Source: Entoloma clypeatum
Taxonomy: Eukaryota > Basidiomycota > Agaricomycetes > Agaricales > Entolomataceae
Assembly: GCA_963565915.1 (NCBI GenBank)
Contig: OY751486.1
Location: 620,001-684,000, forward strand
Direction of reading: 5' to 3'
DNA length: 64,000 nucleotides
The translations under genes and the position numbers were made by a program. Each line of letters opens with the position of its first letter. The first letter of the stretch is position 1. Positions 31,576 to 41,079 of the stretch are shown here, in pieces. The notes under the pieces were generated by a model that made no database searches, was not told the DNA's origin, and was given only the letters and a program-made list of their open reading frames with translations.

Positions 31576-31590
31576 GGTTATGGGCCCCGG
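31576..31590 (+). other. Copia-2 primer-binding site, half-tRNA type
   Basis: GGTTATGGGCCCCGG follows the 5' LTR directly. Its complement contains GGGCCCATAACC, the anticodon stem-loop of an initiator tRNA-Met (anticodon CAT). Drosophila copia is known to be primed by an initiator tRNA-Met fragment cut in the anticodon loop. The same sequence follows the 5' LTRs of Copia-1, -3 and -4. Confidence 0.6.
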
Positions 31591-31938
31591 ATAGCAGAGG
31601 GACTTGGGAAACGCTGGCAACAGCGAGTACCTGCCCACTCTACCCTGGTTGGCAAAGAACCGATCGAAAGATCTAGGTTCTGAGTCTTACTTCTTCACAT
31701 ATGAACCTGGGAACGTCATTACGACAAGTACCTGTCATGAGGCGTCCCTAAGGGGATTGACATAGTACACTCCATGTGGAAACGTTGATCGCACCTTATA
31801 CGTTTCTGACATATAAAGGGTTTTTCCCATGACCGCTATTCCTAAAGGGAATATGTCATAAGGAATCATTCAATTGTTTTCTCGAATCATATTCATAACA
31901 CATCACTGATTGGGAACCCCTTTTTAGATTCATCTACA

Positions 31939-33939
31939 ATGTCTACTTCTCGCTCTGCTCTTGACACCATCGCCCCCTTTGACGGCATTGACTACCAAAG
32001 CTGGGCCGAGAGGGTGAAGTCCTACCTCCTCCATCAAGGAGTCTGGCGCATCGTCTCTGGCGACATCACACGTCCCGAGATCGCCGACTTCACCACTACC
32101 GTCTCCACTCCCGGTCCCACCGCCGCTGCTCCCCCTGTGTTGACTACCACGGTCGACCAACCCGGCTTCCGCAAGGAAGAGAAGGCCTGGATCAGGGACG
32201 ACGACGTAGCTCTCGGGGCGATACGCCTGAAAGTCTCTGAGGCGATCAGACGCCACATCAAAGATAGCACCTCGGCACTTGACACGTGGAAAACGCTAAA
32301 AGACACCTACTCCAAGGTATCCCCGGCTGTCATCTTCGGCGATTTCAAGGCCGCCGCCACCTACAAGCTATCTGGACGCGACCCCGTTCCCGAAATCGAG
32401 CGCCTGGGATCCCTTTTCGCCCGGCTCGCCGATTCGAACTTCGATGTTCCCGACCTGATGCAGGCAATGATCCTGGCCAACGCAATCCCCGACGCCTGGT
32501 CGTCACTCTCCACTGCACTTTTCCAGGTCTACGACGCCGATGACTTCACTTACAAAGCCGTCGCCGAGAGCATCATCTCTGAATACCGGCGCAAGTACTC
32601 GATCGGGTCTACTCGTGCGTCCAATGAGCAGGCCAAGAAAATTTCTGGGACAAAGCGAAAGGGGCAGGACCCCAAATGGGAAAAGCAGCAAAAGCCGAGT
32701 ACCTCGCAGAACGATGCTGACGAGCAGCCTAACTCGGGCGACCCAAGTACCGCTTCTGAAAAGAAGAAGGGAAAAGGACGCTGGCGCAATCAGAAGAAAA
32801 GCGCCAACACTGCGGACAACGCGTCCGACCAAGTGGAAGAGACGGTTGAGTTCGTGGCTCCCGTCATCCACCTCCCTCCTCTTCCGGCACCATCCTTCAC
32901 CACCGTCACTGGCCGCGGGAAAACGTTAAGTACCGCCCAGCCTGATTCCGCGAGAATGCAGTCGCTCCTGCAGCGAATGAACCCGCCGCCATCCCAGTAC
33001 ACCGGGCTTCCTTCGGGCAAGCCGTCTGCGTGGAAAAAGAATGATCACGTCAGGAAACTTGCGCGGAACATCGGTGCTCGTCCCTCAGGGTCAAATCTTC
33101 GGATTCTGGATACGATTATCCCAGAAGAAGATGAAAGACCATCCAAGCAGCGTCGAGTCACTCCGCCCTTGGATGACTCCCTCAGGATGATGGACATAGA
33201 CCATCAAAGCGAGCGGATGGGGCCTGAGCAATTCGAAGACGGGCTGATCGAACTTGACGGTTCGTCACATTCTCCTCTCAAACTTGACCAAATGGGAAAT
33301 GCTAATAATCACGCACAGACGTTTGAATATACATTAGCTAGTACCGATGCAGATAGTATAGATCTCTTTAGCGATGATCTATACAAAAAATATATCAAAC
33401 ATTTTGCGTCTTGCACACACTGCAAAGAGAGAGAACGCGCTCAGTGGATCTTAGATTCCGGCGCATCATTACACTTCACCCATGAGTTTAAAGACTTCGC
33501 GTACTACAGGCCTCTCAAGGCTAAGCGATTCGTCCAAACGGCTGAAAAGGGAAAGAAACTGGAAATTCTCGGAGTTGGAGCCGTTCCAGTACGGCATACC
33601 CTAAATGGGGAAATAAAAACCCACCTTCTCCGACCTGTATTCTACATTCCGGACATGGACACACGCCTATTGTCCCTAGGCGTCTTCCTTAATCACGGTT
33701 ACAAAGTAGACGGAATGCGTGGAGAAATCAACATCTCCAAAGGCCAGAACAAAATACAGTTCTCACCTCACATTCTCGGACAAACCATTTATTGGTTAGA
33801 CACTGAAATACGCCAAGACCAAATCCACGCGATCTCTAGCGAAATCACTGTCGAAACCTGGCACAAACGCCTTGGCCACCCAAATGACCAGGCGCTCAAT
33901 AAGATTCCCACCAGTACCAAAGGAGTACCAAAACGTTAG
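31939..33939 (+). CDS. Copia-2 gag-protease (666 aa)
   Basis: It starts at the ATG at 31939 (MSTSRSALDT), after a leader of 348 bp past the primer site. The layout is the same as in Copia-1: UBN2-type gag, Lys/Ser linker, LDSGAS near residue 504 and HKRLGH near 641. It ends GVPKR at a TAG caused by the same missing base as in Copia-1. Residues around 410-490 differ from the other copies (DSIDLFSDDLYKKY), so this copy belongs to a slightly different sublineage. Confidence 0.88.
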   Translation: MSTSRSALDTIAPFDGIDYQSWAERVKSYLLHQGVWRIVSGDITRPEIADFTTTVSTPGPTAAAPPVLTTTVDQPGFRKEEKAWIRDDDVALGAIRLKVSEAIRRHIKDSTSALDTWKTLKDTYSKVSPAVIFGDFKAAATYKLSGRDPVPEIERLGSLFARLADSNFDVPDLMQAMILANAIPDAWSSLSTALFQVYDADDFTYKAVAESIISEYRRKYSIGSTRASNEQAKKISGTKRKGQDPKWEKQQKPSTSQNDADEQPNSGDPSTASEKKKGKGRWRNQKKSANTADNASDQVEETVEFVAPVIHLPPLPAPSFTTVTGRGKTLSTAQPDSARMQSLLQRMNPPPSQYTGLPSGKPSAWKKNDHVRKLARNIGARPSGSNLRILDTIIPEEDERPSKQRRVTPPLDDSLRMMDIDHQSERMGPEQFEDGLIELDGSSHSPLKLDQMGNANNHAQTFEYTLASTDADSIDLFSDDLYKKYIKHFASCTHCKERERAQWILDSGASLHFTHEFKDFAYYRPLKAKRFVQTAEKGKKLEILGVGAVPVRHTLNGEIKTHLLRPVFYIPDMDTRLLSLGVFLNHGYKVDGMRGEINISKGQNKIQFSPHILGQTIYWLDTEIRQDQIHAISSEITVETWHKRLGHPNDQALNKIPTSTKGVPKR

Positions 33940-33986
33940 TACGTGAGAAATCACAGGAAAGCTGCACGGGGTGTCTAAAAGGGAAA

Positions 33987-36665
33987 ATGCCGAATCAGTC
34001 TTACCCTAACTCGATGACAAGGGCTGTCAAACCCTTTGATTTGATCCATTCGGACTTGAAGCAGATATCCACGGCATCGTACCACAAGTACAAATATTTC
34101 CTCACCTTTTTGGATGATTTCTCTTCCCACGTCTGGGTCGTCTTGCTTAGGAAAAAGTCAGGCGCCATCACGGCGCTGAAACAATTCCTTGCGATGATCC
34201 AGAATCAATTCGCCGCCACCCCTAAAAAATGGCAGGTTGATGGAGGTGGAGAATTTGATGAATACAAGGATGTACTTGCCGATCATGGAATTCTGATCGA
34301 CATCACACTCCCATATCAGCACCAGCAGAATGGTAGAGCAGAACGGATAAATCGAACTCTGTGGGAAAAATCTCAGGCATTGCGTTTCGACGCATGTCTA
34401 CCGCCGATGTGGTGGGAATTCTGTTTGGAACACGCAGCATTTCTCTACAACAGAACCCCCATGCAGCGTCTTGAATGGAAAACCCCTTACTTCAGGGTGA
34501 CCAATGAGATCCCCGACATGTCTAGTGTTAGAGTATTCGGATGTCAGGCATATGTATATATCCCAAAAGAGAAACGTAGGAACTCCCTGGAGTCAAGATC
34601 CCGATTGATGATTTATCTCGGATCGAAACCAGGGGTCAAAGGATACCGCTTCATGGATCCTGAGACCAACACGATTTTCATGGGCGGGAAAGCTATCTTT
34701 GATGAAAGCAAGTACCCTAGATGCCACATCGACCCTTTGCCAGAAAACCATCCAGAAATGGAAAACCCAGAGCCGGCTGATGAGTTTGAGGATCTCATCC
34801 CCGGTAGCAATGACGACGATAGTCACAACGAAATACCTCATGACCCAGTTCCCATTGAACAGGATCAACCCGAATCAGACAACGAACTGCCTGCCAGTGA
34901 GCCTGATGACGAACCGCGAGTACCCACTCCGGAACCCGAGCAAGTACCAGATCGACCGATCAGGGAACGACGAGTTCGGAAGATGCCAGGAAGCATCTAT
35001 GGGGAAGACACTCCAGCGTCTGATCTTGAAAAATTAGATCGAAGACGGAGATTGGGCGGTCAAACGGCATGGATGAATGACCTTCTGATGGAGGCAATAT
35101 CAGTCCAAGTTGGCATCGTTGAAATGTCTCACAAAGACATATACCCTCTTCCAAATAAAGAAGACTGGTATGCGGCTGAACAAAAAGAGCTAGATATGCT
35201 CAAACGCCGCGGGGTGATCACGGAGCTAGTACCCCTGCCTGAAGGGAGGAAAGCTCTAAGGAACAAATGGGTTTACAATGAAAAATCCGATGGGCGTCTG
35301 AAAGCGCGCCTCGTCGCAAAAGGATTCTCACAGGTAGAAGGGATCGACTTTGATCAAATCTTCTCACCAGTCGTGAGATATGAAACCGTCCGATTAATAC
35401 TGGCATTGACAGCCCTTGAAGGGTGGTTCATGACACTTTTGGACGTCTCATCAGCCTTCCTCTATGGAACGCTCCGTGAGGTCATCTACATGCGACAGCC
35501 TGAGGGCTACGTAATAAAAGGGAAAGAACACCTCGTGTACCAACTATTCAAAGCTCTATATGGACTTAAGCAGGCCGCATTAGCCTGGTGGAGGGAACTT
35601 GATTCCTCCATGAAAAAGCTCGGCTTTGTCCGGCTTCACTCCGATGCGGGAGTTTTCATTCACAAAAGTACCAACGGGGAAATTGTAATCGCCGTCATCT
35701 ATGTCGACGACTCTGCTTTTCTCGGCACAAACCGGGAATACACGCTAGAGAAGAAGAAGGCCTTCATGGCAACATGGGAATGCAGGGACCTAGGGCACCT
35801 TGTGCCTGATGGGGAACCGAAAGAATTTCTCTCTATCCAAATAAGGCAACGTGGGAAGAGGATCTTCATTGATCAAGTACCTTACCTTGAGAAAATTTTG
35901 GCACGCATGGGGATGAGCGAATCTAATGCCACCCATACCCCACTCCCTACGGGCTACAAACCCATGGCGTCCGAAGACGAACCCAATGCGGAACTCCGAT
36001 CCAAGTACCAATCCGTCATCGGATCACTCCTATATCTGATGATTGGAACGAGGCCTGACATCTGCTTTGCTGTAATCAAAATGTCCCAATTTTCCGCAAA
36101 TCCCACAAAACGCCATCTAGAGGTGGCTAGGGATATTTGCAGATATTTAAAGGCAACAAAAAATTACGCAATAATGTATGATGGGGACTCAGGGAAAGGG
36201 ATCTATGCATTCACAGACTCCGACTGGGCGTCAGATGAGAACACGAGGAGGTCTACCACCGGCTTCTTCATATCACTGGCGTCTGGAGCAATAACATGGG
36301 TATCATCGGCGCAAAAGACCATCGCCCTCTCTTCTACAGAAGCAGAGTATATGGCGCTATCAGATTGCAGTCGCGCAGCAACATGGCTGAGAAGCATGCT
36401 TGCCGAACTTGGAATGCAGATCGGATCAGTACCGATCTATGGAGATAACAACGGCTCCGTCTTTATCGCATCCAACCCTGTGACTGAGAAGCGATCCAAG
36501 CACATTGACGTGCGATTCCACTTCGTCAGAGAAAAAGTCTCCGAAGGAATAATTACGGTTGAATTCATTGAAGGAGTGAACAACCCCGCAGACCTTTTAA
36601 CTAAGAATCTGGGGAAAATCCTCTTTTCCAAGTTTATCCCGTACTTCGGATTGATAAAAAACTAG
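33987..36665 (+). CDS. Copia-2 pol (integrase, RT, RNase H; 892 aa)
   Basis: The integrase triad is seen as HSDLKQ, QVDGGGEF and NGRAERIN (residues about 22, 84 and 117), then YVDD near residue 573 and RNase H with TDSDW near 745 and SSTEAEYMALS. It is full length with no stops. It is not joined to gag in frame, and the upstream part of its frame (33912-33986) encodes the LVREKSQESCTGCLKGK zinc region, so a frameshift product would be complete. Confidence 0.9.
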   Translation: MPNQSYPNSMTRAVKPFDLIHSDLKQISTASYHKYKYFLTFLDDFSSHVWVVLLRKKSGAITALKQFLAMIQNQFAATPKKWQVDGGGEFDEYKDVLADHGILIDITLPYQHQQNGRAERINRTLWEKSQALRFDACLPPMWWEFCLEHAAFLYNRTPMQRLEWKTPYFRVTNEIPDMSSVRVFGCQAYVYIPKEKRRNSLESRSRLMIYLGSKPGVKGYRFMDPETNTIFMGGKAIFDESKYPRCHIDPLPENHPEMENPEPADEFEDLIPGSNDDDSHNEIPHDPVPIEQDQPESDNELPASEPDDEPRVPTPEPEQVPDRPIRERRVRKMPGSIYGEDTPASDLEKLDRRRRLGGQTAWMNDLLMEAISVQVGIVEMSHKDIYPLPNKEDWYAAEQKELDMLKRRGVITELVPLPEGRKALRNKWVYNEKSDGRLKARLVAKGFSQVEGIDFDQIFSPVVRYETVRLILALTALEGWFMTLLDVSSAFLYGTLREVIYMRQPEGYVIKGKEHLVYQLFKALYGLKQAALAWWRELDSSMKKLGFVRLHSDAGVFIHKSTNGEIVIAVIYVDDSAFLGTNREYTLEKKKAFMATWECRDLGHLVPDGEPKEFLSIQIRQRGKRIFIDQVPYLEKILARMGMSESNATHTPLPTGYKPMASEDEPNAELRSKYQSVIGSLLYLMIGTRPDICFAVIKMSQFSANPTKRHLEVARDICRYLKATKNYAIMYDGDSGKGIYAFTDSDWASDENTRRSTTGFFISLASGAITWVSSAQKTIALSSTEAEYMALSDCSRAATWLRSMLAELGMQIGSVPIYGDNNGSVFIASNPVTEKRSKHIDVRFHFVREKVSEGIITVEFIEGVNNPADLLTKNLGKILFSKFIPYFGLIKN

Positions 36666-36740
36666 GCGAAACAGAGTACCTATATACATATGTGGGAAAA
36701 AGTAAGATGTATTTAGAAGTATGTACTAAATATGGGGGGG

Positions 36741-37049
36741 TGTTGAAACTTTTCCCATCACATAGATTAGATTAGATTAGATTACATCACGTGACCTTTA
36801 CATATCTTCATTACATACTTGTTTGGTTGGTACAAACAGTAGTACGGTATATAAGACCAGGAAACTGTCAATACCAACAAGTTGTCTCTTGACTCTTAAC
36901 CAGCTCCATCGCTCTTACCAGCCTCAACCGCTCTCACCAGCCTCACCCCTCCAAACCATGTAAGTGGCTAGAACGGTTATGTAGAGTACTTCCACTGTAG
37001 CTGTGTTGCTCAGTACATCTGTGGCTAGCGCCCAGGTGGAACTTCAACA
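36741..37049 (+). repeat. Copia-2 3' LTR (309 bp)
   Basis: It begins TGTTGAAAC directly after a run of seven G (the polypurine tract) and ends CTTCAACA, followed by the target copy CAAAT. It is almost identical to the 5' LTR. Confidence 0.95.
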
Positions 37050-37728
37050 CAAATACCGTGAGTTCTCTTGTTTTTTCAGATTGAAACGGTAGCTCTCGGA
37101 GAGAAGAGAGAGAGAGATTTCAATGGGCCGATGCAAGTGGGCGAGCGAAGGACACGAAGAAAAGGACAAATGAGAGGAGAATTGTTGAAGGGTAAATTGC
37201 AAACAAATAAAGGCGCCAGTACAGACCTGCTTGCTCTGTTGGTATTATAGCTCTCCATTATCGGCCTAGCATCCGTCGGATGAGAAATCTTGTGTTTCCT
37301 CCCTGAGCTCATTGCTTGGTCTGGGTGGATCGGCACCGGCGTAATTCTGCGTCTTCGAGCCCGATGTACTTCGAGAAAACCATTTGGCTGGTTTTGTGAG
37401 AAACTGGGTGAAACCTGATGGTGATGGAGAGCGAGAAAGGTTGTCGTCGAAAAAGATGGTGACGGAGTTGGAAACGACTTCAGATTTCCTTTGGCATTCG
37501 TCCAGGCTCCTAAAACCGAGGAGGGGTTCCGCGTAGGGTCCAGTTGAAAATAGGTTTTTAATAAACAGTGTTTATAAACAGCTGTTTTAAACTGTTTATA
37601 AACTGGTTGAAAATGCATTGTCAGTTTTGGCCTGTTGAAAATTATTGAAATTTGAAATTCGCTAAGAATGTCGCCAGGCAACGTTGGTAACGATTTTTAT
37701 CAATATTCTACACTGTCCTACCACTACG
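37050..37728. other. Host sequence upstream of the BEM2-like gene; probable displaced promoter
   Basis: Before Copia-2 was inserted, 37050 onward was continuous with 31266, so this was the 5' flank of the BEM2-like gene. On the minus strand it has a CT-rich tract (37085-37125, read as CTCTCTCTCTTCTC), common in fungal promoters. At 37555-37610 there is an AT-rich cluster of TTTATAAAC and TTTTAAAC half-palindromes. A 201-codon minus-strand frame here has no recognisable domain, and I do not count it as a gene. Confidence 0.4.
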
Positions 37729-38073
37729 ATGCCATACAATCCCCCTACCGAGACGTCTGCTGATGAAATACGCCAAATATTGGTCAGGCTTGACTTTCTC
37801 TTGCAACGTCTGCCGGCCGAATTGCCCGTTAAGGACATATCCGAGTCCCAGTATGGCTTTATCGGATTTTCGCTTGATCCAGAGCTTTTGGATAAAACCG
37901 GGGAGGTTGCAACATTAGGAGAACAGCTTGAAGGTGTCTGTGGATGGAGGGCTAGAACAAGTGGTGACAGAATCATACCGATCTTAGAGCGTGGCGAGTC
38001 AATTTGTGCACTGTCAGGACTTCTAGAGCACTACCAGAAGAAATTCCCCGAGAACAATGTGTTGAAGAAATAG
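37729..38073 (+). CDS. Small hypothetical protein, 114 aa
   Basis: An uninterrupted frame from the ATG at 37729 reads MPYNPPTETSADEIRQILVR, then FLLQRLPAELPV, ESQYGFIGFSLDPELL and LSGLLEHYQKKFPE. It looks like a compact helical soluble protein of balanced composition, without the low complexity of the surrounding repeats. No signal peptide, membrane segment or known motif was seen. It is divergent from the BEM2-like gene. It ends 10 bp before a GGTTCG-rich repeat tract. It may be a host gene or the remnant of one. Confidence 0.4.
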   Translation: MPYNPPTETSADEIRQILVRLDFLLQRLPAELPVKDISESQYGFIGFSLDPELLDKTGEVATLGEQLEGVCGWRARTSGDRIIPILERGESICALSGLLEHYQKKFPENNVLKK

Positions 38074-38078
38074 ACTGG

Positions 38079-39204
38079 CCAGGGTTCGGTTCGGTTCGGG
38101 TTCGACCTCATTCGGCCTGAACCCGAACATGAACCTCAAGGTTCAGTGCGGGTGGGGGTCGAACACGAACCTGAACACAAGGTTCGGGTTCGGGAGGTTC
38201 AGGTTCGGGTTCGAACATAGGTTCGGCACGAAAAAAAGCATTTTGTGCCACAGTGCATTCAAAATATCATAATACACCTTGTTATGTATCCCCCCCTCCA
38301 CCACGCCGGGCGCGGGCCCCCACATTTGCCTTGTGCGGACTTTCTCTCGTAGAGGTGGTGACTGTTGGTCGAAGTTTCGAATGGTGGCTGTGCTCGTGGG
38401 GAAATGGTGTGTTGCCCTGCTGGCCGATGTTTCGCAATTTTCTGGGCGTACACTCGACGGATTTCGTGGGCGTTAGGTCCAACCGAAAGAGCTCGTCGAG
38501 AGCTTTCTGTAGATATATAGGTTTATGGTTCCGGGCAACGGCGTTCAAAAGTTATAGTCAAAATTGGCCAAATTCGGCGATGTGGGCGAAAAAGTTATTT
38601 TCGTCGGAACGGCGGTGCAGGGGTAGGTGCTCTAGGCGTTGGAGGGTTCGGTTAGAGGTATAACAGGGATTGAAAAAGACTTGGGACGAATCGGCGAGGT
38701 TTTGACCATGTTCTGGCTGTCCAAAGTTGTCCTTCCCCCTCAAGCCCTATACTGCTCAGAAACGGCCTCATGATGCTATCGTGAGTCCTTCTACTTCATA
38801 GGCATCATGTCTCGTGCCTGTAGAGGCCTCTTGTAGAGCATACATCGCGTCCGTAATCGAGTCATTCGCGTTTTCGCTTTTCAGCGCCAAATTTTCGTGG
38901 ACGTTCGAATTTTCCTCCAGATGTTCGTCATGTCGCTCCGGAATGGGCTAGAAGCGGAGAGGTCTCTTTCTTGACCTCCTGGGAAGGATATGGTGGCTGG
39001 GAGACGGAGGCAGGGATGAGTTGGAGATGGCTTGTTGATCATGATCAACAAGCAATGTTATGCAATCATGTGATTAATACATGGCAAGTGAGTATGGGTT
39101 TCTTGAATCGACATTTGGGGCCGTTGCCTCCCCCGCCCCCAGACCAGGTTCGGAAGGTTCGAACCTCCAAGGAGGTTCGGTTCAGCGGCGAGGGTGAACT
39201 GGAC
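38079..39204. repeat. GGTTCG-rich, partly palindromic repeat region
   Basis: 38083-38232 is a dense array of GGTTCGG and its complement CCGAACC, able to fold into several hairpins. A shorter patch of the same motif lies at 39147-39186. The roughly 900 bp between them has no convincing coding sequence. The right patch ends next to the truncated RT of Gypsy-2. The layout would fit a non-autonomous insertion bounded by such patches, but I could not identify terminal repeats or a target duplication. Confidence 0.35.
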
Positions 39205-39422
39205 GTCCTTCACTCTGCGCGGTTCAGGCCAATCCTGAATAATCTTGACTTTCGCTTCCGACATTTTGAGTCCGTTGGGAGAAAGGATAAATCCAAGATA
39301 TTCTACAGTTTCGGCAGAGAAGTCGCACTTGTCGGCACGGGCGTAAAAACCATGTTGTCGGAGTTGTCGGAGGACTTCTCGGACATGTTTTTTGTGTTCC
39401 TCGGGGTTGTCGGAGTAGATCA
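39205..39422 (-). pseudogene. Gypsy-2 reverse transcriptase, downstream fragment
   Basis: The minus strand reads IYSDNPEEHKKHVREVLRQL, HGFYARADKCDF, TVEYLGFILSPNG and DWPEPRRVKDVQ, the part of a Gypsy RT just after the YxDD motif. It continues the RT that is interrupted at 50999 (LDDILI). The GATCA target duplication of Copia-3 lies between the two halves. Homology ends after KDVQ near 39205, so RNase H, integrase and the 3' LTR of Gypsy-2 are missing. Confidence 0.9.
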
Positions 39423-39732
39423 TGTTGAAGTTCCACCTGGGTGCTAGCCGCAAGTGTACTGAAGCAACCGGCTACAGTGGAAGTACTCTACGATACCGTT
39501 CTGACCACTTACATGGATTGGAGAGGGTGAGGCTGGTGAGAGCGGTTGAGGCTGGTAAGAGCGATGGAGGCGGTTAAGAGTCAAGAGACAACTTGTTGGT
39601 ATTGACAGTTTCCTGGTCTTATATACCGTACTACTGTTTGTACCAACCAAACAAGTATGTAATGAAGATATGTAAAAGGTCACGTGATGTAATCTAATCT
39701 AATCTAATCTACGTGATGGAAAAGTTTCAACA
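39423..39732 (-). repeat. Copia-3 3' LTR (310 bp)
   Basis: It begins TGTTGAAG and ends TTTCAACA. It matches the LTR at 50684-50993 except for about one base (GAGGCGGTT against GAGGCAGTT), which shows that these two form the outer pair of the nest. Confidence 0.95.
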
Positions 39733-39807
39733 CCCCCCCATATTTAGTACATACTTCTAAATACATCTTACTTTTTCCCACATATATATATAGGTACTTT
39801 GTTTCGC

Positions 39808-41079
39808 CTAGTTCTTTATCAATCCGAAGTACGGGATAAACTTGGAAAAGAGGATTTTCCCCAGATTCTTAGTTAAAAGGTCTGCAGGGTTGTTCACTCC
39901 TTCAATGAATTCGACCATAATTATTCCTTCGGAGACTTTTTCTCTGACGAAGTGGAATCGCACGTCAATGTGCTTGGATCGCTTTTCAGTTACAGGGTTG
40001 GATGCGATAAAGACGGAGCCGTTGTTATCTCCATAGATCGGTACTGATCCGATCTGCATTCCAAGTTCGGCAAGCATGCTTCTCAGCCATGTTGCTGCGC
40101 AACTGCAATCTGATAGCGCCATATACTCTGCTTCTGTAGAAGAGAGGGCGATGGTCTTTTGCGCCGATGATACCCATGTTATTGCTCCAGACGCCAGTGA
40201 TATGAAGAAGCCGGTGGTAGACCTCCTCGTGTTCTCATCTGACGCCCAGTCGGAGTCTGTGAATGCATAGATCCCTTTCCCTGAGTCCCCATCATACATT
40301 ATTGCGTAATTTTTTGTTGCCTTTAAATATCTGCAAATATCCCTAGCCACCTCTAGATGGCGTTTTGTGGGATTTGCGGAAAATTGGGACATTTTGATTA
40401 CAGCAAAGCAGATGTCAGGCCTCGTTCCAATCATCAGATATAGGAGTGATCCGATGACGGATTGGTACTTGGATCGGAGTTCCGCATTGGGTTCATCTTC
40501 GGACGCCATGGGTTTGTAGCCCGTAGGGAGTGGGGTATGGGTGGCATTAGATTCGCTCATTCCCATGCGTGCCAGAATTTTCTCAAGGTAAGGTACTTGA
40601 TCGATGAAGATCTTCTTCCCATGTTGCCTTATTTGGATTGAGAGAAATTCCTTTGGTTCCCCACCGGGCACTAGGTGACCTAGGTCCCTACATTCCCATG
40701 TTGTCATGAAGGCCTTCTTCTTTTCTAGCGTATATTCCCGGTTTGTACCGAGAAAAGCAGAGTCGTCGACATAGATGACGGCGATTACAATTTCCCCATT
40801 GGTACTTTTGTGAATGAACACTCCCGCATCGGAGTGAAGCCGGACAAAGCCGAGCTTTTTCATGGAGGAATCAAGTTCCCTCCACCAGGCTAATGCGGCC
40901 TGTTTAAGTCCATATAGAGCTTTGAATAGTTGGTACACGAGGTGTTCTTTCCCTTTTACTATGTAGCCCTCAGGCTGTCGCATGTAAATGACTTCATGGA
41001 GCGTTCCATAGAGGAAGGCTGATGAGACGTCCAAAAGTGTCATGAACCACCCTTCAAGGGCTGTCAATGCCAGTATTAG
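39808..41079 (-). pseudogene. Copia-3 pol, C-terminal part (end of RT and RNase H)
   Basis: It reads LILALTALEGWFMTLLDVSS, YVDDSAFLG, TDSDWASDE and SSTEAEYMALS to LIKN. It is cut off from the upstream frame by the TGA at 41080-41082. Copia-1, -2 and -4 have CGA (Arg) there, so this is a direct CGA-to-TGA nonsense change. Confidence 0.9.

Larger units (their letters stand above)
31267..37049 (+). mobile_element. Copia-2, LTR retrotransposon upstream of the BEM2-like gene
   Basis: It has 309-bp LTRs and the target duplication CAAAT (31262-31266 and 37050-37054). It is on the strand opposite to the gene and about 50 bp upstream of the probable start codon, so it separates that gene from its native promoter. 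It has the primer-binding site at 31576, two long ORFs and a G-run polypurine tract (36734-36740) before the 3' LTR. It belongs to the same family as Copia-1, -3 and -4, and shares the one-base gag-pol deletion with Copia-1. Confidence 0.95.

Noticed and set aside
37076..37681. 201-codon minus-strand frame upstream of the BEM2-like gene
   Set aside because: Ser/Pro/Arg-rich with no domain, and overlaps the CT-rich promoter-like tract; more likely open by chance.
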